A stretch of 64,000 nt of DNA from an uncultured Kordia sp. (lineage in GTDB: Bacteria > Bacteroidota > Bacteroidia > Flavobacteriales > Flavobacteriaceae): the NCBI RefSeq assembly GCF_947496985.1, contig NZ_CANMEZ010000005.1:1-64000 (forward strand), given 5' to 3'. Position 1 is the first letter of the stretch. Each line of letters opens with the position of its first letter. A model generated the notes under the pieces. The model saw only the letters and a program-made list of their open reading frames with translations. It did not search any database and was not told where the DNA came from. The position numbers and the translations under genes are program-made. This document shows, one piece after another, positions 9,377-16,936 of this stretch.

Positions 9377-9556
9377 ATGAAAAAAAAGAATTTAAAAAAC
9401 CTAAGCTTTACCAAAAAAACTATTTCTAATATGAATGCTATAAATGGAGGAGCACAAGATGGTAGAGGTAGTAGAGTTTGGTGTGAAGCGCCACCAGCAT
9501 TACCATTAACATATCAACGTACGTGTCCAATATCAGCATGTTATGAATGTAGTTAA
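9377..9556 (+). CDS. GG-leader peptide (RiPP-precursor-like)
   Basis: A 59-residue peptide. The ATG at 9377 was chosen because it gives the MKKKNLKNLSFTKKTIS leader shared with neighbouring peptides; the longer frame from 9311 adds a non-homologous stretch. Double glycine at about 24-25. The core contains four Cys (VWC, RTC, SAC, YEC), a Pro-rich APPALPLT segment and a C-terminal Cys-Ser. It is divergent from the TPR-AraC gene, with a 20-bp repeat operator candidate in between, and is followed by a strong terminator 25 bp after the stop, so it is transcribed alone. No maturation enzymes are adjacent. Confidence 0.78.
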   Translation: MKKKNLKNLSFTKKTISNMNAINGGAQDGRGSRVWCEAPPALPLTYQRTCPISACYECS

Positions 9557-9580
9557 TAACACATAGTATTGTTGAAACGA

Positions 9581-9605
9581 AAGAAGCGGGTTTTGCCCGC
9601 TTCTT
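9581..9605. terminator. Strong bidirectional terminator
   Basis: A perfect 10-bp stem AAGAAGCGGG/CCCGCTTCTT with a 5-nt loop, followed by TTT on the plus strand and preceded by a poly-purine run giving Ts on the minus strand. It ends the peptide gene at 9556 and the minus-strand gene ending at 9632. Confidence 0.9.
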
Positions 9606-9631
9606 TTTGTATCTGTATGAAAAAGTAATTC

Positions 9632-11275
9632 TTATAAAGAATCTTTTACAATACTATCTTTCTGAATCGTAATTGAATCTTTATTTTTTTCTGTGTTAAT
9701 GTTTAATCTATTCGGATATAAATCACGATCTGATAAGTTTTCAGAAGTTTGCCAAGTTTCTCCTAATTGTTTTAAAATTTGAGCGTTCCATTGTGATGGA
9801 TGTTTAGCATCAATCCAAACAACATCTTTGTAAGAAACATCAACCAAGGCTAAATCTGGTGTAGAACCACCATCAAATTGATCGCTGTTTTCACGTTTTG
9901 CAGCAATAGTTGATAACATAAATAAACGTCTTTTTCCTGCCAAATCTCTAATGAAAGGCCTAAATTCTACAGGTTTATTTACCGTCCAATCATATGATTT
10001 TTTAGATTCCATTACTTTCGCTGGCATAGCCGAAACTCCTGCAAATCCTTCTTTCTTTTTAGCATGATTGTAGTAATATACTTTTTTAGTTCCGTCAGCA
10101 GGAATAAAAACACTGATAGATAAACTTGTACGTTCATCTCCAATTGGTTCTAATCCAAACCAGTGGTATAAACCATCGTATGCATTATTAACGACACCGT
10201 TAAATTTGAAATCGGTTACAAAAGGTTGCTGATTTTGATCTTCTATCAAATCTGGAATTTTTACAGCAGTCTTCTTATTCCATGGCAATGGATCTGTAAA
10301 ACCACCTAAAAACATCATTGACTTTGCTTGTAAACGTGATACTTTTTCAGATAAAGTATTTTGACGCATTAAGTATGGATAATTTTGAACTTCGTCGGCG
10401 GAAATAAATGTTCCTTTTCCAATCAACAAACGTTCTATGTAATCATTCAAATTGTGTTCGCCAGTTTCTACAACCATTACTCCACCAAATGTTGGATATG
10501 GAAAAAAGAAACCTTTCCACTTTATCAAACTCACAACCTGAACCCACTTTCCAGCGTCATTTTTCATGTAATACGCTTCATGTGGTTCATAGTTAAACAA
10601 TTGCCAAGGATTAAAACGTTGTACAACAGCATTGTACGTGTTTCTGCTAAACGCTAACGATTCACCAATGGCAAAAGTTGCTTCAATTCTATTCTCGTTA
10701 GAAAATCGGGGAGAAGGTGACGTACTCGAAACCGAAAACAATTCTTCAATATTATCACTTGTACGTTGTACAAAATATTCATGTGAAGGTTGTACAGCCA
10801 TTGTCCATTGATTTCTATCATCAACACGAACTAGTTGTGGAGCAGATACTTCTTGCGTTTCCGAAATAGATTCGTACGCCATTGTTTTAATGTTATTGTA
10901 TGGCTGTATACGTTCATTTTGAGTTAATGGTAGCTCTGATATTTCTTGTAAATTCATATCATTATACACATTGTATGTTTGCATATAATCGTACATGCCA
11001 ACATTCCAAAAGAAAACATATATCAGCGCAATAGAAGCTAATGCAAGAATAGCTCTAAATACTTTTTTTAGTGCATTTGCCGCTTTTCGGAACGATCGAA
11101 TTCCGATATATAGGATTGCAACAAATAAAAGCAATACAAAGAAATACTTTCTAATAAAAAGTAAAAACGGTTGATAGTCGTCTCTCAAAATAAAGAGCGT
11201 ACAAAAAATAATAAACCCTATTAATATGAGGATGAATTTTTGTTTTGCGCCACGGTTCCAATATCTTTTTAGCAT
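9632..11275 (-). CDS. Uncharacterised membrane protein with large soluble domain
   Basis: A 547-residue protein with three N-terminal transmembrane segments (about 14-30, 42-60, 75-95) and a soluble part of about 440 residues, probably extracytoplasmic. No catalytic motif or family was recognised. The soluble part has Trp/Tyr-rich beta-type segments (WQLFNYEPHEAYYMKND, GLYHWFGLEP) and a short Lys/Ser/Asp tail. It is the last gene of a tight operon with the 177-residue membrane protein (6 bp) and the 415-residue protein. Because those genes and the AAA+ group further upstream run the same way with no other clear function, they may work together. Confidence 0.8.
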   Translation of the reverse strand: MLKRYWNRGAKQKFILILIGFIIFCTLFILRDDYQPFLLFIRKYFFVLLLFVAILYIGIRSFRKAANALKKVFRAILALASIALIYVFFWNVGMYDYMQTYNVYNDMNLQEISELPLTQNERIQPYNNIKTMAYESISETQEVSAPQLVRVDDRNQWTMAVQPSHEYFVQRTSDNIEELFSVSSTSPSPRFSNENRIEATFAIGESLAFSRNTYNAVVQRFNPWQLFNYEPHEAYYMKNDAGKWVQVVSLIKWKGFFFPYPTFGGVMVVETGEHNLNDYIERLLIGKGTFISADEVQNYPYLMRQNTLSEKVSRLQAKSMMFLGGFTDPLPWNKKTAVKIPDLIEDQNQQPFVTDFKFNGVVNNAYDGLYHWFGLEPIGDERTSLSISVFIPADGTKKVYYYNHAKKKEGFAGVSAMPAKVMESKKSYDWTVNKPVEFRPFIRDLAGKRRLFMLSTIAAKRENSDQFDGGSTPDLALVDVSYKDVVWIDAKHPSQWNAQILKQLGETWQTSENLSDRDLYPNRLNINTEKNKDSITIQKDSIVKDSL

Positions 11276-11281
11276 AACTTT

Positions 11282-11815
11282 CTATTTTAAATATCCTTTA
11301 TCTTTTAATCGTTCTCTACCGCTTTTCTTTGGCGTTTCAGGTTCTTTTGTAGTTGTTTCTTTTTCTTCTTCTTTAGAAAAACTGGAAGCAGCTTCCTGTC
11401 CTTTGGTTTTAATATCGTCAATGATATCTTTTCCAGTATCGACAACTTTATCAATAATTTCTTCAGACTTATCTTTTATATTGATGATAAAACTCGCAAT
11501 GTAAATTCCGACCATAGTTCCAATCAATGCAGTTACATAATATGGGACTGTCGGCGTTGCAATAGGAAATAAGAAGAAAAGAAATAAACACACAACAATG
11601 AAGATGACGTTTACATAAATTAAACGCGGAATAAAAGGTTGTCCTACAAAGAAACCTTTTCTACTCGTGTCTTTCATTTGTAACTCTTCAGAATGTGTAA
11701 TCTTGTTAATTGTTTTATACAAACCATTGCTTTTTGATTCTAACCAATAGATAGAAATTCCAAAAACGAGACTTGATATTAATATGATAATTTCAAATGT
11801 AATCATGTGTTCCAA
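11282..11815 (-). CDS. Small membrane protein with charged C-terminal tail
   Basis: A 177-residue protein. Hydrophobic segments at about 5-23, 70-87 and 92-112 are followed by a charged, probably cytoplasmic tail rich in Lys and Glu (EEEKETTTKEPETPKKSG) ending near GYLK. No family recognised. Its start overlaps the end of the 415-residue protein by 13 bp and its stop is 6 bp from the next gene, so translation is probably coupled and the three products may form a complex with this protein as membrane anchor. Confidence 0.8.
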   Translation of the reverse strand: MEHMITFEIIILISSLVFGISIYWLESKSNGLYKTINKITHSEELQMKDTSRKGFFVGQPFIPRLIYVNVIFIVVCLFLFFLFPIATPTVPYYVTALIGTMVGIYIASFIINIKDKSEEIIDKVVDTGKDIIDDIKTKGQEAASSFSKEEEKETTTKEPETPKKSGRERLKDKGYLK

Positions 11816-13050
11816 GTGTTTTGTTTAATTAATTTGATGACCCAATCCTGATACGATTCGTCCCAATTTGTATATTCTAAATAGAATGTTTCCTTATCAT
11901 ACCAATACAAAAATAAAGGATCTTTGTATGGTGATGTTTTTACAATCAATTTCCAAACAAGTTCTTGTTCTTTCATTGCTAGTTCAGGTGTTGGAATTTG
12001 TATACAAGCCAACACTTCCGGCGTTAAGCCACCTTCAATATCTAACGCATTTTCTTTTTTTGCATTCGTTTTTAAACGTTCTAAAATCATTAATTGCTTT
12101 CGCGAATCGGCTGTGAAACGATTCAAATAACGTTTGTACACATTAGAGTTTTCTAAAATTTCATGCAATGAGTGTGTTGCATTTTCTATTTGTTTTGAAA
12201 AAATAATTTTTTGTACACGTTCATAATAGCCAGACAAAACACTGTGTTCAGGATCAAGAACAATCATTTTTTCAGCAGCTAAAGCACTATAAAAACGTCC
12301 GTCTTTTATATGAAAGGCTTGCGTTTTTGAAGAGGATGTTACTTTTTTTGCCATTTTTTTCGATTCAAAAATCAAGATGTTTTTTCCACTTCCTTTTCGT
12401 CTAAATACAAATACGCCACCAAAAGCTCTTGTGTAAAACGAATCTGTGGTAAACGACATGCTTTTCATTTCAAGTGTGCGTGAACGTAAATCGCCATGTT
12501 TTCTGGCGGAAGCCAAAATTTTTAAATGTAAACTTTCATCTAAAAAATTATGATCTTCTTGAAATTCTTTAACTAGTTTTAATTGTTTTTGTTGGATGTT
12601 GTATAAATCTTCAACCACTGTAAAATCGACTGAGATTTGATTGTATTTTAATAAATCTTCGGGTTCGTAAAACGCATCAATATATTGATCTAAATCAACA
12701 CAAATTGCGGCATCACGAGTAATATCTTTAATTGCATCACGATGTTCTTTAAACACCAAATTCATAATTTCTATATCAAAACTATGAAAAGGCGAATACG
12801 CTGGTTTTTCATTTTGTTTTGGTGAAAGAATAATAGCATTCGGATTGGCTTCTCCAGAATTTAAATATAAAAAATCATCTTTTTCATCTGCAATTTCAGG
12901 ACTCCAACCCATGGCATCAATATGAAAACTGCGCAGTTTTGTAGGTGCAGTTCCTATGAAAGAAAGACATTTATTGTAGCGTTCTACCAAAGCTCCAGTA
13001 ATTGGAACTAAGGCTGCGCCGAATAATTCAGATCGTTTTAATTTTTCCAT
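11803..13050 (-). CDS. Conserved-type 415-residue protein, unknown function
   Basis: A 415-residue soluble protein without signal peptide or membrane segments. It begins MEKLKRSELFGAALVPITG and includes a WSPEIADEKDDFLYLNSGEA segment, a helical region at about 140-200 and a Trp/Tyr-rich C-terminus (LYWYDKETFYLEYTNWDESY). It reminds me of Bacteroidota proteins annotated DUF6638, but that is recall and was not checked. First gene of the operon with the two membrane proteins downstream; it overlaps the next gene by 13 bp. Function unknown. Confidence 0.82.
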   Translation of the reverse strand: MEKLKRSELFGAALVPITGALVERYNKCLSFIGTAPTKLRSFHIDAMGWSPEIADEKDDFLYLNSGEANPNAIILSPKQNEKPAYSPFHSFDIEIMNLVFKEHRDAIKDITRDAAICVDLDQYIDAFYEPEDLLKYNQISVDFTVVEDLYNIQQKQLKLVKEFQEDHNFLDESLHLKILASARKHGDLRSRTLEMKSMSFTTDSFYTRAFGGVFVFRRKGSGKNILIFESKKMAKKVTSSSKTQAFHIKDGRFYSALAAEKMIVLDPEHSVLSGYYERVQKIIFSKQIENATHSLHEILENSNVYKRYLNRFTADSRKQLMILERLKTNAKKENALDIEGGLTPEVLACIQIPTPELAMKEQELVWKLIVKTSPYKDPLFLYWYDKETFYLEYTNWDESYQDWVIKLIKQNTWNT

Positions 13051-13251
13051 TCGCTATAAAATTCACCTTTTAACAAAAATAGGATATCTGTTGCTAAGAT
13101 ACTTTATAAGTAGTTAATTTTTGTCTCTTGTTACAGATAATGAAAAGAGTGATAAAATAAATTCTCTTTTTACTATAAAGAATGAAGGTAAATGCGATAA
13201 ATAGTCGAAAGTTGAATAAAGTTCTGTAGTCTGAAATTCAGTAATTAAGAG

Positions 13252-13271
13252 TCGAAATTGTTGAATGTCGA
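13252..13271. promoter_or_regulatory. 20-bp semi-palindromic element, copy A
   Basis: An element of the form TCGAAAT-N6-ATNTCGA. It matches a second copy at 14036-14055 at 17 of 20 positions, including an identical first 11 bases. It lies about 67 bp upstream of the peptide gene at 13338. A degenerate relative (AGTCGAAAGTTGAAT) occurs at 13203-13217. Likely a regulator-binding site, inferred from repetition upstream of two peptide genes. Confidence 0.5.
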
Positions 13272-13304
13272 GCAGGTCGTGTTTTTTCGGGATGAGTAGC
13301 GCTA

Positions 13305-13312
13305 TATCTTTG
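13305..13312 (+). promoter_or_regulatory. Bacteroidota -7 box for peptide gene
   Basis: TATCTTTG matches the TAnnTTTG -7 consensus exactly and stands 25 bp before the peptide start. No clean TTG -33 box was found; a T-run lies about 17 bp upstream. Confidence 0.5.
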
Positions 13313-13337
13313 ATTCATATTAATCATAAAATTAAAA

Positions 13338-13526
13338 ATGATGAAAAAGCAACAGCTTAAAAATTTAGCATTAAACAAAAAATCAATTTCACTTTTAAAT
13401 CTAACTGAGTTGGTTGGTGGAGAAACTAGAACCTTTTGCGTGGACACCAGAACTTCATGTGGTATTAATTGTCCTTTTGGCCCATCTAATGATACGATAG
13501 ATTATAATTGTACAGCTAGATGCTAA
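13338..13526 (+). CDS. GG-leader peptide (RiPP-precursor-like)
   Basis: A 62-residue peptide (61 if the second of two tandem ATGs, at 13341, is used). The leader MKKQQLKNLALNKKSIS is clearly related to those at 7366 and 9377, and a V-GG site falls near residue 28. The core has five Cys (TFC, TSC, INC, YNC, ARC) ending in Cys, with many Thr/Asn/Asp. It has its own -7 box and a strong terminator, and lies divergent from the 415-residue protein gene and between two regulator-like elements. Whether the Cys form disulfides, thioethers or metal ligands cannot be told. Confidence 0.78.
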   Translation: MMKKQQLKNLALNKKSISLLNLTELVGGETRTFCVDTRTSCGINCPFGPSNDTIDYNCTARC

Positions 13527-13570
13527 TACTGTAGAAAAACAACTTAAATAGTAAGGAGTTTAAATTAAAT

Positions 13571-13601
13571 AATGGTCGGAAGATTTTTTCTTCCGACCAT
13601 T
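13571..13601. terminator. Strong terminator hairpin
   Basis: A 13-bp perfect stem (AATGGTCGGAAGA with its complement) closed by a T5 loop. It follows the peptide gene at 13526 and can also end the minus-strand peptide gene at 13714. Confidence 0.8.
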
Positions 13602-13713
13602 ATGATGTTTAAGTTTGACTTCCTTTTTTTTAAAGTGAATCAACGTTTGAACAATGCAAACTAAAATTATAAAAAATTGAATTTTTTTATTTTTATCACT
13701 AATAGGAGAAAAA

Positions 13714-13971
13714 TCATCCACCATTATTCAAGCAAATGGCTGCTTGTGTATTAATACTTTTGTTCGGTCTTGTGTTCCCTGGATTAGTCGAATTACAAGG
13801 ACTATTTTCATTAGTTGTATTGCAAGTATCACAGTTTGTATGACAAGTTACAGATTCGTTATTTGTGTAATCACAGATGGTATTTATGACAGAATTGTCT
13901 GTGCCACCATTAATGAAGTAAGCATTTGTAATAGCAGCAATTTTACTCTTTTTCAAGTTTAATTTTTTCAT
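13714..13971 (-). CDS. Longer GG-leader Cys/Asn/Thr-rich peptide
   Basis: An 85-residue peptide. The leader MKKLNLKKSKIAAITNAYFING ends in double glycine at about 22-23. The core has six Cys, four in a cluster of TC, NC, TC and PC within 20 residues, is rich in Asn and Thr, and ends in NNGG. It is the largest of the four related peptides. The gene lies 100 bp downstream of the TPR-AraC gene ending at 14072, in the same direction, with a 20-bp element in between. Same leader class as the other three, diverged core; no maturation genes nearby. Confidence 0.75.
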   Translation of the reverse strand: MKKLNLKKSKIAAITNAYFINGGTDNSVINTICDYTNNESVTCHTNCDTCNTTNENSPCNSTNPGNTRPNKSINTQAAICLNNGG

Positions 13972-14035
13972 ATGGATGAGTGTTTATGTTGTAGCTAATA
14001 TATGAGCGTACTACTCTTGAGTCAAAAGTTAGTAC

Positions 14036-14055
14036 TCGAAATTGTTAGATTTCGA
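14036..14055. promoter_or_regulatory. 20-bp semi-palindromic element, copy B
   Basis: A perfect inverted repeat TCGAAAT-TGTTAG-ATTTCGA upstream of the peptide gene at 13971 and just past the stop of the TPR-AraC gene. It shares 17 of 20 bases with copy A at 13252-13271. It lacks a T-run on the minus strand, so an operator is more likely than a terminator. Confidence 0.5.
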
Positions 14056-14071
14056 TTACTATTTTAAAGTT

Positions 14072-15793
14072 TTAAATGGCTGTTTCGTTTAATTTTTTTA
14101 TGTAATATGAAGGATATAGTTTGGTTCTTCTTTTGAAGTCTTTAGAGAATGATTCTGCTGAATTATATCCGAGTTCAGCAGCAATAGATTTGATATTATA
14201 GGCTCTAAATTTTTTGTCGGCTTGAAGTTTTTCAAGCGCGTAATCAATGCGAAGGTCAGTAATGTATTGGATAAACTTTTTCTGTTTATGAATTTGAATC
14301 ACCTTTGATAAATATGTACTATTTGTATTTGTTTTATTTGCTACAAAATTTAAAGAACAATTCTTTTTGAGAAACTGTTCGTTTTTTTCAAAGTTATCCA
14401 AGCCTTGTAAAATTTTGGAAATATTTTCTTCACTAATATTGATTTCTTTTGAAGGTGATTTTTTTTCTTGTTGTTTCTTAGAATCTAATTCATTTAAAAC
14501 CAGCTGAAATTGCTTGTGATTTTGAACTTGTTTTCTTTTGTAATACATAATGATAATCATGATGAGTAGCAGAAATACAGCTATTAAAATACGATAATTA
14601 TACTTTTTTTCTTTAAGACTTTTTTGCAAAGAATCGATAGTGTCTTTAAAAATGACAACATCATATTCTTTATGTAAATTTTCTAGCGCTTGTTGACTCA
14701 AATAATCATTTTGTAGATCTTTTTCATGAAATAAGTTGTAGTATTTAATAGTATTTTTAGCATCATTTTTTTGTTCATACGATTTTGCTAGTAGAATATA
14801 TAATTCCTGTAAATCAGGGAAATTTGTATTTGTATGTCTAATTAGAGAATCTGTTTTAATGAAATAGGTGATTGCTTTATCATAGTTTGCTTTTACGTAA
14901 TAATTTTTTCCTCTATATAATTGTGAAATTAAGAGTTGTCCTGGAAGATTTAAACTTTGAATTAAGTTTTCAGCCTTGATTAATTCCGTTGTTGATTGTT
15001 CAATATCTCCTTCTTCATGATGAATAATTCCTTTGAGTGTTAGTGAAATGGCAAAAGCTTCATCATCATTATAACGTATGCTTTTCTGCAATGCAATAGA
15101 ATTGTAATACCGTGCAGAGTCTAAATATTTTTTGTTATTCTTTCCTTTATCTATAAATAAATTAGTGTAAATATCACTAACAGTCATGAGTGAATTGAGA
15201 TATGGAGCCCTGTATTGTTCACTATCTTTTTTATTTAGTAGTTGTTCATAAAAAGGAAGATTCTTTCGTACAAGTTGTAGTGCATCTGCATTGTCTCCAA
15301 TTTGTGTTTTTATCAATGCTATATCATTGGCAAGATTTGCTTGTGCAAAAAGATCATTTTTCTTTTTTGCGATGTTGTATACTTTTGTATAATACTCAAT
15401 AGCTTCTATATAGTCTCCAAAGTCATAATAAATACCTCCTTTTAGATATAGATGATTAGATAGTAATGTTTCGTCGTTTTCAACTTCTTTTAGTGCATTG
15501 TTTATATGGTGTAGTGAGCTATCTTTATTTCTTAGGGTACTAAAAATAATTGCTAACTGATAGTGGATTTTATGTTTTTCAAGTATAGTATCTTTAGAAG
15601 ATGCTTTTTGTAAAAGTGAAACTAAATATTCTTTAGCTACACTAGGATTCGTTTTTTGGTAATGATAAAATCCTTTTTTTAAGCTATCAATAGATACATT
15701 TTTCAAATTGCTTTGAACAATTTTTTTAGCAATTTGCGCATTGGCAAAATTGAAGAAAATAAAAGATATAAGTGTAAAAAATAGCTTATTCAT
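14072..15793 (-). CDS. Membrane-spanning TPR-AraC transcription regulator
   Basis: A 573-residue paralogue of the regulator at 7444-9162. The ATG at 15793 gives a good signal peptide (MNKLFFTLISFIFFNFANAQ); a longer frame begins at 15811. TPR helices fill about 50-370, one transmembrane segment (ILIAVFLLLIMIIIMYY) lies at about 400, and the C-terminal 100 residues are an AraC-type HTH (LNFVANKTNTNSTYLSKVI; IKSIAAELGYNSAESFSKDFKRR). It is last in a run of minus-strand genes beginning with the AAA+ gene and follows the signal-peptidase-like gene by 33 bp. The GG-leader peptide gene at 13971 follows. Probably senses an extracytoplasmic signal and controls nearby genes directly. Confidence 0.88.
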   Translation of the reverse strand: MNKLFFTLISFIFFNFANAQIAKKIVQSNLKNVSIDSLKKGFYHYQKTNPSVAKEYLVSLLQKASSKDTILEKHKIHYQLAIIFSTLRNKDSSLHHINNALKEVENDETLLSNHLYLKGGIYYDFGDYIEAIEYYTKVYNIAKKKNDLFAQANLANDIALIKTQIGDNADALQLVRKNLPFYEQLLNKKDSEQYRAPYLNSLMTVSDIYTNLFIDKGKNNKKYLDSARYYNSIALQKSIRYNDDEAFAISLTLKGIIHHEEGDIEQSTTELIKAENLIQSLNLPGQLLISQLYRGKNYYVKANYDKAITYFIKTDSLIRHTNTNFPDLQELYILLAKSYEQKNDAKNTIKYYNLFHEKDLQNDYLSQQALENLHKEYDVVIFKDTIDSLQKSLKEKKYNYRILIAVFLLLIMIIIMYYKRKQVQNHKQFQLVLNELDSKKQQEKKSPSKEINISEENISKILQGLDNFEKNEQFLKKNCSLNFVANKTNTNSTYLSKVIQIHKQKKFIQYITDLRIDYALEKLQADKKFRAYNIKSIAAELGYNSAESFSKDFKRRTKLYPSYYIKKLNETAI

Positions 15794-15826
15794 AATTTCT
15801 CTATATTGCATGCATTATTTGAATTG

Positions 15827-16513
15827 TCAGAAGAGTGTTTTCCAATAAACACCTGTAATTGCGGAAGCATCTATTAAACCGATAGTACGACTATCTCTAG
15901 CATTGTCTCTATTATCGCCAAGCACAAACATTTTTCCTTCAGGAATAACTAATGGACCAAAATGATCTTTGTTCCAGTTTTGTTGATACTTTTCTTTGAT
16001 GAAATCATCAGGTTTTCCTTTTTTATCTATGAATTGCTGCTTTTCTAGTGCATGTTTTTTTGCATCAGCATCTTTCATAAACACCATGAATGAATCCTTG
16101 TTTATTGGAAAGTTTTCTGGATCAAGATCTTTTACTTTGTCCAATTGAGCTTGACTCAAAAGATACGAATGTTTTAGTGTAAGTTGTGTATCAACGTTTT
16201 TACCATTTACATACACAATGCCTTTTTTAATTTCAAGGGTATCATTTGCAACAGCCGTTAAACGAAATATATAACTCAACTCTTGAATTGGAGAGTCTGG
16301 TTGCAATCGATCTTTAAAAATAAATGTAATTACATCACCGCGTTTGGGCGTTTTTAAATTGGTTGCAAGAATAAAACTTCCTGTTTTAATTGTTGGCTCA
16401 CTACTAGAAGATGGAATTGCATATAATACAAGAACTCCTGAGAATTTTAAAGCATAATAGAGAATGGCAATACCTATGAAAACAATGTATAATTTATATG
16501 ACTTTTTCTTCAA
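15827..16513 (-). CDS. Signal peptidase I-like protein lacking the catalytic Lys
   Basis: A 228-residue S26-family protein with one N-terminal transmembrane segment (about 8-31). The nucleophile region reads SSSSEPTIKTG, so Ser37 fits the Ser of S-x-x-P-T although the usual Met is Ser. RGDVITF, VYVNGK and GDNRDNARDSR boxes are present. The Lys general-base position in I-K-R-x-x-G is Phe83 (YIFRLTAVANDTLEI), confirmed from the codon TTT. The protein may be inactive, use another base, or belong to a divergent subfamily. It lies 6 bp after the SnoaL-like gene and 33 bp before a TPR-AraC gene. The housekeeping signal peptidase is presumably elsewhere; a role in processing the nearby peptides is speculation. 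Confidence 0.82.
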   Translation of the reverse strand: MKKKSYKLYIVFIGIAILYYALKFSGVLVLYAIPSSSSEPTIKTGSFILATNLKTPKRGDVITFIFKDRLQPDSPIQELSYIFRLTAVANDTLEIKKGIVYVNGKNVDTQLTLKHSYLLSQAQLDKVKDLDPENFPINKDSFMVFMKDADAKKHALEKQQFIDKKGKPDDFIKEKYQQNWNKDHFGPLVIPEGKMFVLGDNRDNARDSRTIGLIDASAITGVYWKTLF

Positions 16514-16519
16514 AACAGG

Positions 16520-16915
16520 TTATCGTTTTATATAATATACTTCCGTGATTTTTTTATTTTCTACAATATACATTACTATAAATTCTTTTGCAGGTTCGCC
16601 TTTTTTAAAGGTTACTTTTTCATGATCAATTACTTTGTTTTCAGAAGCAATTCTGTCTTCTATATAGCTGAATAGATCAGGTGTGTTTTGAAACATTTGA
16701 CCAAAGCGTTTTTTTAGTTCGACTTTGCCTGATGCTCGTAATGTTTTCGGAAAATCATACATTTTTACATCATCACTAAATAGTGCTGAAAATGCTTGAA
16801 TATCTCTTGCATTATAGGCTTCTACTTGTTTTTGAACAATAATAGCAGCTTCGTTATTTTCTTGTGCAGTGACAAACGAAGCATATAATACGAATAAAAT
16901 AAATAGTCTTTTCAT
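16520..16915 (-). CDS. Exported SnoaL/NTF2-like protein
   Basis: A 131-residue protein with a signal peptide (1-18, ending VTAQ) and one SnoaL-like (NTF2-fold) domain: IVQKQVEAYNARDIQAFSALFSDDVKMYDFP and YIVENKKITEVYYIKR. This fold usually binds small hydrophobic ligands or acts as a simple isomerase or hydrolase. It closely resembles the C-terminal domain of the amidohydrolase encoded 21 bp upstream, which indicates a domain duplication. Substrate unknown. Confidence 0.85.
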   Translation of the reverse strand: MKRLFILFVLYASFVTAQENNEAAIIVQKQVEAYNARDIQAFSALFSDDVKMYDFPKTLRASGKVELKKRFGQMFQNTPDLFSYIEDRIASENKVIDHEKVTFKKGEPAKEFIVMYIVENKKITEVYYIKR

Positions 16916-16936
16916 GATGATATTGTTTTAGAACAC

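Noticed and set aside
7178-13971. Complete lanthipeptide gene cluster
   Set aside because: Only precursors are visible; no LanB, LanC, LanM, radical SAM or C39 ABC exporter gene lies in the window.
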